Shown here in pieces: positions 1-8,252 of a stretch of DNA of 22,598 nucleotides. Each line of letters starts with the position of its first letter. The first letter of the stretch is position 1. Source of the stretch: an uncultured Treponema sp. (lineage in GTDB: Bacteria; Spirochaetota; Spirochaetia; Treponematales; Treponemataceae). The position numbers and the translations under genes were made by a program. The notes below the pieces were generated by a model. It was not told the origin of the DNA and made no database searches. It saw only the letters and a program-made list of their open reading frames with translations. The stretch is from contig CALAUH010000153.1 in NCBI GenBank assembly GCA_937892225.1, forward strand, positions 1 to 22,598. Reading direction: 5' to 3'.

Positions 1-410
1 GCAGAAGGATCTTTAGGCATTTTACAGAAAAGTGGTGATATTAATGGTGTAATTACAATTCCTAAAACAACAATACATGCAGTTAAAAAAGTTACCAGTG
101 TAAAAGTAGAATTAATAAAATCCTGTGTTTCTTTTTTGTTTTCATTAGTTTTATCTTTTTCAAGATACTTTTTAAATGTTGGTATAAAAGCTACGGAAAT
201 TGCATTTTCTGCAAAAAGACGTCTCAATAAGTTTGGTATCATAAATGAAACGTTAAAAGCATCAGCATATATACCTGTACCAAGAAAAGCTGCAGTTGTC
301 ATCTGACGGATAAGTCCCATAACGCGGGATGCAGCGGTCATTAAAGAAAGTACTAATCCAGATTTTAATAAAGAGTTCTTTTTCTTTGTAGAGTTTTCAA
401 TTTTTTCCAT
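1..410 (-). CDS. murJ: MurJ/MviN lipid II flippase, N-terminal part (runs off the window)
   Basis: Inner-membrane flippase that moves the peptidoglycan precursor lipid II to the periplasmic side (MOP/MVF superfamily). Reading the complement from 410 gives an open frame to the window edge, about 136 residues. After a short Lys-rich N-terminus comes a stretch typical of MurJ: SRVMGLIRQ at about residues 28-36, then ADAFNVSFMIPNLLRRLFAE and the SVAFIPTFKKYL motif. These motifs mark the first helices of the family. About three quarters of the protein lies outside the window. The start is ATG at 410-408: upstream in frame there is only an ATA codon (416-414) before a TGA at 425-423. No Shine-Dalgarno is visible before the ATG, and a promoter -10 lies six bases upstream, so the mRNA may be leaderless. 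The gene is divergent from the cyclase gene. Family assignment is firm; the leaderless start is inferred. Confidence 0.93.
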   Translation of the reverse strand, partial: MEKIENSTKKKNSLLKSGLVLSLMTAASRVMGLIRQMTTAAFLGTGIYADAFNVSFMIPNLLRRLFAENAISVAFIPTFKKYLEKDKTNENKKETQDFINSTFTLVTFLTACIVVLGIVITPLISPLFCKMPKDPS

Positions 411-416
411 ACATAT

Positions 417-445
417 AAAATATCAAAGTTGAGTAAAATAAACAA
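417..445 (-). promoter_or_regulatory. Probable sigma-70-type promoter of murJ
   Basis: On the minus strand, TTGTTT (complement of 440-445) is followed after exactly 17 bases by TATTTT (complement of 417-422). Transcription would start around 410, which is the A of the murJ ATG. This is a consensus match only. It overlaps the plus-strand promoter at 429-457, so the two probably exclude each other. Confidence 0.45.
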
Positions 446-457
446 TTGTTTTATAAT
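429..457 (+). promoter_or_regulatory. Sigma-70-type promoter of the cyclase operon
   Basis: TTGAGT (429-434), a 17-base spacer and a perfect TATAAT (452-457) precede the cyclase gene. The start of transcription would be near 464, giving a leader of about 24 bases that contains GGAG at 477-480, seven bases before the ATG at 488. The spacer contains the 12-bp palindrome AAACAATTGTTT (440-451), which also covers the -35 of the divergent murJ promoter and could be an operator. Confidence 0.7.
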
Positions 458-487
458 ATTAACATTAATTTTCTATGGAGCTGACTA

Positions 488-2179
488 ATGGGGAAAAAAG
501 GGCTGTTTTCTAAAGTTGGTAAAACTAGAATTATACCTCTTGGTTTAAAAATAATTCTTATCTTTATCAGTATAATATTATTATCAAACTTTGCTACTAA
601 TATTATTACAATTCAATTATCACAAAAAGAAATTATCAATCTTAATAATACTGTCATGGTTGAACAGTTGAAAGAACTTTATAATAACTCAGTTAATCAA
701 TATCAGATTTATCTTTATTCAAAAGATTCTAAGCAATGTATGCAGACTATGGAAAAAGCTGCAGAAACTGGTTTTTCTAACAAAAACAGTGTTGCGTTAG
801 GTATTGATAAAACTGGAACAAAATTATTCTTTGCAAAAAACAACAATAGTTTCTGGAATGATTTTTCTATTGGTGAAGAAGTTCTTAATAAATTAGTTGA
901 AGATTTGGATAATGATATTTCTGAAGGTTCAATAAATTTTAGAACTTATCGTGAAGATTATTTTGGTGTTTACAAATATCAGCCGGATTGGGATATGTTC
1001 ATTATCCGTGCTGAAAATCGTTCTGACCTTTCTAAAAAGACAGGACATATTTATTTAGTAATTTCCATAATTATTATCTGTCTTACTATATTTTTTATCA
1101 TCATTGGTTTTATAGTAATTAACAGAGAATTTAAAACTGTTCGTACAATCACAAATGACTTGTATGAAATGCAGAAACATAAGCAGCTTGAACTTATAGA
1201 TTTAAGTGAAGCTCCAAATGATGATATTACTTATCTTGCTGCGTCTTTTAATTCACTTTCTTCTTCTGTAAATAATCTTCTTGGTACTTTTCAGAAGTTC
1301 GTATCTAAAGACGTTGTTGCAAAAGCATATTCAGATCAGGGAATTTCTCTGGAAGGTAAACAGAGAGAACTTACAATGCTTTTCTCTGATATCAAGAGTT
1401 TTACATACAGAACTGAAACTTTAGGTAATGATATTATTGATGTTTTAAACGTTCATTATAATAAGGTAATTCATAGTGTACATCAAAACAGTGGTGTTGT
1501 CGGTTCAATTATTGGTGATGCAATTCTTGCAATTTATGGAACATTAAATTCTGATTATTCAAAATCATATAATTCAATTCGTGCTGCGTGGGATATTACA
1601 CACGTAACTGCAAAATTAAGGGAAACAATGATTCAAAGAAAACAGGAAGTTGAAAGCAGAAGAACACTTACTGAATCTGAAGAAAGAGTTTTCCAGGCAG
1701 TTTTACTTGATGTAGGTGTTGGTATTGATGGTGGAAAAGTTTTCTACGGTAACATCGGTTCTAATGAACACATGGCTAATACTGTAATTGGTGATAATGT
1801 AAACTCTGCTTCAAGACTTGAAGGTTTGACTAGAGTTTATCATGTTCCTGTAATTGTTTCTGAATATATTAAAGATGAAGTAGAAAAAGAGTCAGAAAAA
1901 TATGTTTTCTATGAAATCGATACTGTTCAGGTAAAAGGTAAAACAGAAGGTAAAAAAGTATTCCTGCCTTTGGATAAAGAAGAAGTTGAAACTGTTTATT
2001 TAGAAAAATACGATACTTTTGAAAAAGGTTTAGACGCATATTATAAAGGTGACTGGAAAACTGCAAAAAAAGAATTCAAAAAATGTGAATTGGAAGTTGC
2101 AGAAGTTTTCCTTGAAAGAATGGGAAATAAAAACGCACCTGAAGGCTGGAGTGGAATATGGACAATGACATCAAAATAA
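488..2179 (+). CDS. Membrane-bound class III adenylate/guanylate cyclase
   Basis: Likely makes a cyclic nucleotide (cAMP or cGMP) in response to an extracytoplasmic signal. The 563 residues show a first membrane helix (about 18-40), a periplasmic sensor region (about 41-185, possibly Cache-like), a second helix (about 187-212), a HAMP-like linker (about 213-270) and a class III cyclase domain (about 290-500). Metal-binding Asp residues are D301 (FSDIKSF) and D344 (GDAILA). The transition-state Asn/Arg pair is N439 and R443 in GDNVNSASRLEG. The position four before D344, usually the purine-recognising Lys, is Ser340, and its partner position is Thr432, so substrate choice is uncertain. A region of about 55 residues (354-408) separates the two catalytic halves. 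The tail (about 503-545, with FEKGLDAYYKGDWKTAKKEF) resembles a TPR-like helix pair. GGAG at 477-480 supports the start. The 3' end overlaps the next gene by 22 bases. Confidence 0.9.
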   Translation: MGKKGLFSKVGKTRIIPLGLKIILIFISIILLSNFATNIITIQLSQKEIINLNNTVMVEQLKELYNNSVNQYQIYLYSKDSKQCMQTMEKAAETGFSNKNSVALGIDKTGTKLFFAKNNNSFWNDFSIGEEVLNKLVEDLDNDISEGSINFRTYREDYFGVYKYQPDWDMFIIRAENRSDLSKKTGHIYLVISIIIICLTIFFIIIGFIVINREFKTVRTITNDLYEMQKHKQLELIDLSEAPNDDITYLAASFNSLSSSVNNLLGTFQKFVSKDVVAKAYSDQGISLEGKQRELTMLFSDIKSFTYRTETLGNDIIDVLNVHYNKVIHSVHQNSGVVGSIIGDAILAIYGTLNSDYSKSYNSIRAAWDITHVTAKLRETMIQRKQEVESRRTLTESEERVFQAVLLDVGVGIDGGKVFYGNIGSNEHMANTVIGDNVNSASRLEGLTRVYHVPVIVSEYIKDEVEKESEKYVFYEIDTVQVKGKTEGKKVFLPLDKEEVETVYLEKYDTFEKGLDAYYKGDWKTAKKEFKKCELEVAEVFLERMGNKNAPEGWSGIWTMTSK

Positions 2180-3687
2180 CAAAAGAGATTTCTCCATCAC
2201 AAAGACATAAAGATGTTTTATTATTCTTAAATGAAGAATTAAATAATTTACAGACAAGTGATTCTAATAATTTTACTTATGATTTGGAAAAAGAATATGC
2301 AAAAACCAAAAAGCATAAATCACCATTTGTAATGCTGGTTTTACTTGGTTGTGCACTTGCTGTTTTTGCAACTGCATATTTGTCTTCTTTAATTATTAAT
2401 AGAAATAATGAAAAAATCACTGTTAATCTTTCTGAATTTGAAGATTTAAATCTTAAAAATCTTTTGAATTCTGTTTCAAAAGCTCAGGTAAATTATGATA
2501 ACGCTGTAAAAGAAAAAACTTTGGTAGAAGCTCAGCGTGATTCAGAAATTTCTGAAGTAGAATCGCAGCGTGAAAATGATTTATTCATCATTGATTCTTT
2601 GAATCTAACTTCTGCATCACAAATAAGACAGCGAAAAGGTAAGATAAATTCAGAATATGATGCAAAAATCAGGGAAATAAAAAATAAATATGAAGCACAG
2701 ATTCTCCAGCTTGAAAAAGAAATAGAAACATATAAAGTTGAACTGGAAAGTTATGATTCGAATGTTCTGGAATCTGCAAAACAACAGGAAGCTGCTTTGG
2801 ACAGCCAGAGAAAAGTTCAGCAGATGGAAATTCAAAAAATAACTGATATGTATGAAAAACGAATTGCTGATTTACAGAACTCTATAAAAGATGATAGAAA
2901 ATCAAAGGGTAAGAGTGTAAGAAATGCGATTGGTGAAGTAACAGGCAGATATAAAGAAGAAATTAATAATCTTGATCCTGAATTTAAAGATATAAAAGGA
3001 AATCTTTTAGTTGCAGATTTATCTAAAAAAGAAGTTGCAGAATTTAATTTAAAATCTTTTGCAAAAGAACAGAATATTACTGATGAAGCTCTTCTTTCAA
3101 AAATCGATGAATTTGAAACTTCTTACGAAAATTTTAAATATTTAAAGAAACCGGTTTCATCACTTCCACAAAAAAATTCGGTTCCAAAATATCTTACAGC
3201 AATGGATGTTCTTGTAGATAATATGGGACAAACTTTTGTTAGTACATTAAATCAGTTAAATTCAGAAAAAATGGATTTACAGTCTCAGATTAATCAATTA
3301 AATGAAACTATAAATGGATTAAATGAAACCGTTGATGGTTTGAATACAAAGATTGAAAATATAAATGCAGCATATAAAAATAGACTTGATTTATATACAA
3401 GTTGTGTTTCTGGTTTATTAGATCAGACTCCGTTTAATGCAACAGTTGTAACTGCAGAAGATAAAAAGAATATTACAGTTTATGTTTCTCCAAAAGCTCG
3501 TTATCTTGTAAATGCAAGTGGTGCATCAGTAGAAATTATGGGGACTTCAGTTATAACTGGAAAAATTTATCCTTATGGACAGGATTATTATCTTTTTATG
3601 CCAAATGCTGACGAAAATGGAAATCCACTTGATTTTGATTTAAATGCAATTGTCCCAGGTTGCCAGGTAAAAATATTAGCTAAGTAA
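2158..3687 (+). CDS. Membrane-anchored coiled-coil protein, unknown function
   Basis: Not recognised as a named family. The 509 residues comprise a charged N-terminal segment (1-55), one membrane helix (about 56-80), a long helical and probably coiled-coil region rich in Glu/Lys/Gln (about 100-275), a further helical segment with four regular heptads (378-405, pattern I/V-x-x-L/I-N), and a small beta-rich C-terminal domain (about 425-509). With no signal peptide and few positive charges after the helix, the long C-terminal part is probably periplasmic. The start ATG lies inside the end of the cyclase gene, with GGAG at 2148-2151 six bases before it. The 22-base overlap implies translational coupling and possibly joint function with the cyclase, for example as a scaffold or signal partner. 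That role is an inference from position only. Confidence 0.8.
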   Translation: MDNDIKITKEISPSQRHKDVLLFLNEELNNLQTSDSNNFTYDLEKEYAKTKKHKSPFVMLVLLGCALAVFATAYLSSLIINRNNEKITVNLSEFEDLNLKNLLNSVSKAQVNYDNAVKEKTLVEAQRDSEISEVESQRENDLFIIDSLNLTSASQIRQRKGKINSEYDAKIREIKNKYEAQILQLEKEIETYKVELESYDSNVLESAKQQEAALDSQRKVQQMEIQKITDMYEKRIADLQNSIKDDRKSKGKSVRNAIGEVTGRYKEEINNLDPEFKDIKGNLLVADLSKKEVAEFNLKSFAKEQNITDEALLSKIDEFETSYENFKYLKKPVSSLPQKNSVPKYLTAMDVLVDNMGQTFVSTLNQLNSEKMDLQSQINQLNETINGLNETVDGLNTKIENINAAYKNRLDLYTSCVSGLLDQTPFNATVVTAEDKKNITVYVSPKARYLVNASGASVEIMGTSVITGKIYPYGQDYYLFMPNADENGNPLDFDLNAIVPGCQVKILAK

Positions 3688-3714
3688 ATAAAAAATTCAT
3701 TTTTCCTCCTTCTA

Positions 3715-3743
3715 TTGATAAAAATAGATATAATTAATAGAAT
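3715..3743 (+). promoter_or_regulatory. Probable promoter of the CoA-activase operon
   Basis: TTGATA (3715-3720) is followed by a 17-base spacer and TAGAAT (3738-3743). The predicted transcription start coincides with the ATG at 3750. The gap between the two genes is 62 bases and holds no convincing terminator. The geometry matches that of the murJ promoter: six bases lie between the -10 and the start codon in both cases. Confidence 0.5.
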
Positions 3744-3749
3744 AGAGTT

Positions 3750-6700
3750 ATGAATTTATCAAGTAATTTACCTGTACGTATTGGAATTGATGTTGGATCT
3801 ACAACTGTTAAAGTAGCAGTTCTCGATGATAATGATGAATTAATTTATGGCGATTATCAGCGACATAGAGCAGATATTAGAAGTACAATCATTAAAGTTG
3901 TAAGTAAAGCTTTAGATGAACTTCAGTCAAAATGTCCTAATGCAGAAAAACAGAATGTCTCTGTAAAAGTAACTGGTTCTGGAGGATTGTCTGTTTCTCA
4001 ATGGTTGGAAATACCTTTTATTCAGGAAGTAATTGCTGCAACAACTGCAGTTAAGAAAATAATTCCACAAACTGATGTAGTAATTGAGCTTGGTGGAGAA
4101 GATGCAAAAATTACTTATTTTAAAGGCGGAATAGAACAGCGTATGAATGGTACTTGTGCCGGTGGTACAGGTGCTTTTATTGATCAGATGGCTGCTCTTT
4201 TGGAAACAGATGCATCTGGCTTAAACGAACTTGCCAGAAATGCTAAACAGATTTATCCAATTGCAGCAAGATGTGGTGTTTTTGCTAAAACTGATATTCA
4301 GCCTCTTATTAATGAAGGTGCAAGAAGAGAAGATATCGCTGCATCAATTTTCCAGGCAGTCGTAAGTCAGACAATTTCAGGTCTTGCCTGTGGTAAACCT
4401 ATTCGTGGACATGTAGCATTTCTAGGTGGTCCATTACACTTTATGGAACAGCTTCGCTACCGGTTTGTAGAAACTCTTAAGTTAAAAGAAGATGAAGTTA
4501 TTGTTCCAGAAAATTCTCAGCTTTTTGTAGCAAGTGGTTGTGCTTATAGTGCAGAAAGAAAATTTTCGGATGAATTTAAATTTCCTACAATTCAAGAATT
4601 CCGTGACAGCTTACAGAATTTAGTTGGAGCTGAATTATCTGAAGTACAGCGTCTTGAACCTTTGTTTAAAGATCAGGCTGAACTTGATGAATTCCAGGTT
4701 AGACATTCTGAACAGAAAGCAAAACGCGGTGATTTGAAAAAAACTCATGGTCCAGTTTTCTTAGGTTTGGATGCCGGTTCTACTACAACAAAAGCAGTTC
4801 TTATAGATAAAGACGGTAGAATCCTCTGGGATTTCTATGCTTCAAATCAGGGTAATCCTGTTGAACTTGCTACTAAAGTATTAAAAGATCTTTATGCAAT
4901 TTTACCGGAAGATGTTTATATTGGTCGTGCCGTATCTACAGGATATGGAGAAGTTTTATTCCAATCAGCATTTAATGTAGATGCAGGTGAAGTTGAAACT
5001 ATAACTCATTATAGAGCTGCAGATTTCTTTGTTCCTGGTGTTGAATTCCTTTTGGATATCGGTGGACAGGATATGAAAGCATTAAGAATGAAAGACGGTG
5101 CAATCGTTTCTATTCAGTTAAACGAAGCCTGTTCTTCTGGATGTGGTTCATTCCTTGATAACTTTGCACATACAATGGGAATGGATGTTAGAGAATTCAG
5201 TAAAATAGCTTTGATGGCACCTAAACCTGTAGACTTAGGAAGCCGTTGTACTGTATTTATGAATTCAAGAGTAAAACAGGCACAAAAAGAAGGATCTTCT
5301 GTAGCAGATATTTCTGCAGGTCTTTCTTATTCTGTAATTAAGAATGCCTTGTTCAAGGTAATTAAACTTAGAAAAGCAAGTGATATTGGTACTAAGGTTG
5401 TCGTTCAGGGTGGTACTTTTAATAATGATGCAGTTTTAAGAGCATTTGAAAAAATTGCCGGTGTAAACGTATATCGTCCTGATGTTGCAGGTCTTATGGG
5501 TGCTTATGGTTCAGCTCTTATTGCTTATGATCAATGGGTTGATTTATCTGCACCTCAGCCTGGAGAACCAGAAGATACAGTTCATGATATTCGTTCTGGA
5601 ATTGCAACTTTAAAAGATCTTGAATCATTTAAAGTTGAACTTGAACTTAAACGTTGTGGTAAATGTCAGAATAATTGTCTTTTAACAATTAATACATTTA
5701 AAACAGAAAGTGAAGCCAGAACTTTTGTAACTGGAAACAGATGTGAAAAAGGTGCTGAAATTGCAGGTGCAAAAGTATTAGCTGCCAGTGATAAAAATAA
5801 AGCTTTGGAAGAAGATGACGGACCATTACCAAATCTTTTTGACTGGAAATATAAACGCTTGTTCAATTATGTTCCAAGAAAACCAGAAGATGCTCCAATG
5901 GGAGATGTAGGTATTCCACGTGTTTTGAACATGTACGAAAATTATCCGTTATGGTTTACATTCTTTAATGAACTTGGATTTAGAGTAATACTTTCACAGC
6001 GTTCTTCTAGAATTGTTTATGAAAAAGGTCTGGAGACTATTCCTTCTGAATCAGTTTGTTATCCTGGAAAAATAAGTCATGGACATGTAGAAAGTTTAAT
6101 TCAACGTGGAATTAAATTTATTTTCTATCCATGTGCTCCTTACGAAAAACAGGAAGATACAGGTGCTGGAAATCATTATAACTGTCCAATTGTAACAAGT
6201 TATCCTGAAGTATTAAGAAATAATATAGATTCATTAAGACAGGATTCTTCTATTTTATATATGAATCCGTTCTTACCAATTTATGATAAACCAAGATTAG
6301 CTGAACGACTTTGTGAAGAATTACTTCCAAAATTCCCAAAACTTACAAAATCACAGATTTATGAAGCAGTAGAAAAAGCATGGGAAGAACAGAATAAATT
6401 CAAAGAAGATTGTCGTAAAGCTGGAGAAGATGCACTTGAAGAAATAATCAGAAAATCTGGAAGTGGTATCGTACTGGCAGGACGTCCATATCATCTTGAT
6501 CCGGAAATTAATCATGGTATTCCAGAATTGATTAATGGACTTGGACTTGCTGTATTTACAGAAGATTCTGTAGCTCATCTTGGAAATATTGAACGTCCTT
6601 TAAGAATTATAGATCAGTGGACTTATCATAACCGATTGTATAGAGCTGCAAGTTTTGTTTCTGAAATGCCAAATCTTGAACTTGTTCAACTTACATCTTT

Positions 6701-8243
6701 TGGTTGTGGTCTTGATGCAGTTACAGCAGATCAGGTTGATGAAATTCTTAGAGCTAAAAACCGAATGTATACATTAATTAAAATTGATGAAGGTTCAAAC
6801 CTTGGTGCAGTTAGAATCCGTATACGTTCATTGATTGCTGCTGTTAAAGAAAGACGAAGAAATAAACGTAAGTTTGAAATCAAATCTTCTGCATATAACA
6901 GAGTCGTATTTACAGAAGAAATGAAAAAAGATTATACAATCATCGGACCTCAGATGTCTCCAATACATTTTAAACTTTTACAAAGTGCATTCAAGAGTGC
7001 TAATTATAACTTTGTAGTATTGGATGCTGTAGATCCTAAAGCAATTGAAGCCGGATTAAAGTATGTAAATAATGATGCCTGTTATCCGTCTTTACTTGTT
7101 GCGGGGCAGATGATTGCAGCATTGGAAAGCGGTAAATATGATTTAGATAAAGTTGCACTTGTAATTACACAGACTGGTGGTGGTTGTCGTGCAACTAACT
7201 ATATTGGATTTATTCGACGTGCTTTAAATGATGCAGGATGGGGACATATTCCTGTTCTATCTTTAAGTGCACAGGGATTTGAAAAAAATCCTGGATTTAA
7301 ATTATCGTTACCATTATTAGATAATCTTGTAAAAGCTGTAATGGTTGGTGATGTTTTAATGCGCGTTTTATATCGAACACGTCCTTACGAAGCAGTTCCT
7401 GGAAGTGCAAATCAGATGTACGAAAAGTGGAATGCAAAAGCAGAAGCAATGTTTGAAAAGCATGTAAGTTCTGCTAAATATCATAAATTATTAAAAGGTA
7501 TTATTAAGGATTTTGATAATCTTGCATTAAAACCAATTAAAAAACCACGCGTCGGTGTTGTAGGAGAAATCCTTGTAAAATTCCATCCTACTGCAAATAA
7601 TCAGATTGTAGATACAATTGAAAGAGAAGGCGCAGAATGTGTTATGCCAGACCTTGCTGACTTCTTCTTCTATTCATTCTCTACAGGTATTTTCCGTCAT
7701 GAAGAATTGGCATTCCCTAAAAAAACAGAAAGAAATGCTAAGCTCTTAGTATGGGGATTAGAATTATACCGTAGAAAGATGAAGAAATATCTTAAGAAGA
7801 GCCGTCGTTTTGAATATCCATCTTCTATTTACAGTTTGATGAAAGGCGTTAATGATATTGTTCAACTTGGTAACATTACCGGAGAAGGATGGTTTTTAAC
7901 AGCAGAGATGGTTGAATTAATTAATGAAGGTTGTCCAAGTATTGCCTGTGTTCAGCCATTTGCATGTTTACCAAACCATGTTACTGGAAAAGGTATGATA
8001 AAAGAATTACGAAGAAGATTCCCTAAAGCTAATATCAGTGCAATTGATTATGATCCGGGTTCTTCTGAAGTTAATCAATTAAACAGATTGAAGCTTCTTT
8101 TATCAAATGCACCAATTGGAAAACATCCAGATGAAAATTCAAAAGGATTAATCCGTTTACCAGGCGGTGTACTTATAGAACCAGAGATAAGATTCGCAGA
8201 AGGAGCAACAGATACTGATCCTGCAAGTGAATACTCTTTATAA
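3750..8243 (+). CDS. Giant fused 2-hydroxyacyl-CoA dehydratase activase-related protein (BadF/BadG/BcrA/BcrD family)
   Basis: The 1497 residues match the large acyl-CoA dehydratase activase-related proteins: two ASKHA ATPase domains, a DUF2229-type domain and a region like the dehydratase D component. Domain 1 (about 10-270) has IGIDVGSTTVKVAVLD, GGEDAKI, C136 in NGTCAGGTG and C175. Domain 2 (about 336-600) has LGLDAGSTTTKAVLID, DIGGQDMKA, C461 and C500. These Cys pairs sit where activases bind the bridging [4Fe-4S] cluster. A Cys cluster follows (C636, C639, C643, C665). DUF2229 is at about 721-890. The dehydratase-like part begins near 905 (LAGRPYHLDPEINHG) and has further Cys-containing motifs near 1107, 1142 and 1394. 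Known relatives use ATP to drive low-potential electron transfer, but the substrate of the fused type is not established. No separate dehydratase subunits are adjacent. The start is ATG 3750 without a usable Shine-Dalgarno. Confidence 0.93.
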   Translation: MNLSSNLPVRIGIDVGSTTVKVAVLDDNDELIYGDYQRHRADIRSTIIKVVSKALDELQSKCPNAEKQNVSVKVTGSGGLSVSQWLEIPFIQEVIAATTAVKKIIPQTDVVIELGGEDAKITYFKGGIEQRMNGTCAGGTGAFIDQMAALLETDASGLNELARNAKQIYPIAARCGVFAKTDIQPLINEGARREDIAASIFQAVVSQTISGLACGKPIRGHVAFLGGPLHFMEQLRYRFVETLKLKEDEVIVPENSQLFVASGCAYSAERKFSDEFKFPTIQEFRDSLQNLVGAELSEVQRLEPLFKDQAELDEFQVRHSEQKAKRGDLKKTHGPVFLGLDAGSTTTKAVLIDKDGRILWDFYASNQGNPVELATKVLKDLYAILPEDVYIGRAVSTGYGEVLFQSAFNVDAGEVETITHYRAADFFVPGVEFLLDIGGQDMKALRMKDGAIVSIQLNEACSSGCGSFLDNFAHTMGMDVREFSKIALMAPKPVDLGSRCTVFMNSRVKQAQKEGSSVADISAGLSYSVIKNALFKVIKLRKASDIGTKVVVQGGTFNNDAVLRAFEKIAGVNVYRPDVAGLMGAYGSALIAYDQWVDLSAPQPGEPEDTVHDIRSGIATLKDLESFKVELELKRCGKCQNNCLLTINTFKTESEARTFVTGNRCEKGAEIAGAKVLAASDKNKALEEDDGPLPNLFDWKYKRLFNYVPRKPEDAPMGDVGIPRVLNMYENYPLWFTFFNELGFRVILSQRSSRIVYEKGLETIPSESVCYPGKISHGHVESLIQRGIKFIFYPCAPYEKQEDTGAGNHYNCPIVTSYPEVLRNNIDSLRQDSSILYMNPFLPIYDKPRLAERLCEELLPKFPKLTKSQIYEAVEKAWEEQNKFKEDCRKAGEDALEEIIRKSGSGIVLAGRPYHLDPEINHGIPELINGLGLAVFTEDSVAHLGNIERPLRIIDQWTYHNRLYRAASFVSEMPNLELVQLTSFGCGLDAVTADQVDEILRAKNRMYTLIKIDEGSNLGAVRIRIRSLIAAVKERRRNKRKFEIKSSAYNRVVFTEEMKKDYTIIGPQMSPIHFKLLQSAFKSANYNFVVLDAVDPKAIEAGLKYVNNDACYPSLLVAGQMIAALESGKYDLDKVALVITQTGGGCRATNYIGFIRRALNDAGWGHIPVLSLSAQGFEKNPGFKLSLPLLDNLVKAVMVGDVLMRVLYRTRPYEAVPGSANQMYEKWNAKAEAMFEKHVSSAKYHKLLKGIIKDFDNLALKPIKKPRVGVVGEILVKFHPTANNQIVDTIEREGAECVMPDLADFFFYSFSTGIFRHEELAFPKKTERNAKLLVWGLELYRRKMKKYLKKSRRFEYPSSIYSLMKGVNDIVQLGNITGEGWFLTAEMVELINEGCPSIACVQPFACLPNHVTGKGMIKELRRRFPKANISAIDYDPGSSEVNQLNRLKLLLSNAPIGKHPDENSKGLIRLPGGVLIEPEIRFAEGATDTDPASEYSL

Positions 8244-8252
8244 GGAAATAAT

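Noticed and set aside
3690..3705. AAAAAT/ATTTTT pairing after the coiled-coil gene as a terminator
   Set aside because: The stem has no G-C pairs and the loop is only two bases.
3729..3734. Perfect TATAAT before the CoA-activase gene as the -10
   Set aside because: No acceptable -35 lies 16-18 bases upstream; TTGATA is only eight bases away. The TTGATA-17-TAGAAT pair fits better, though this hexamer could still contribute.
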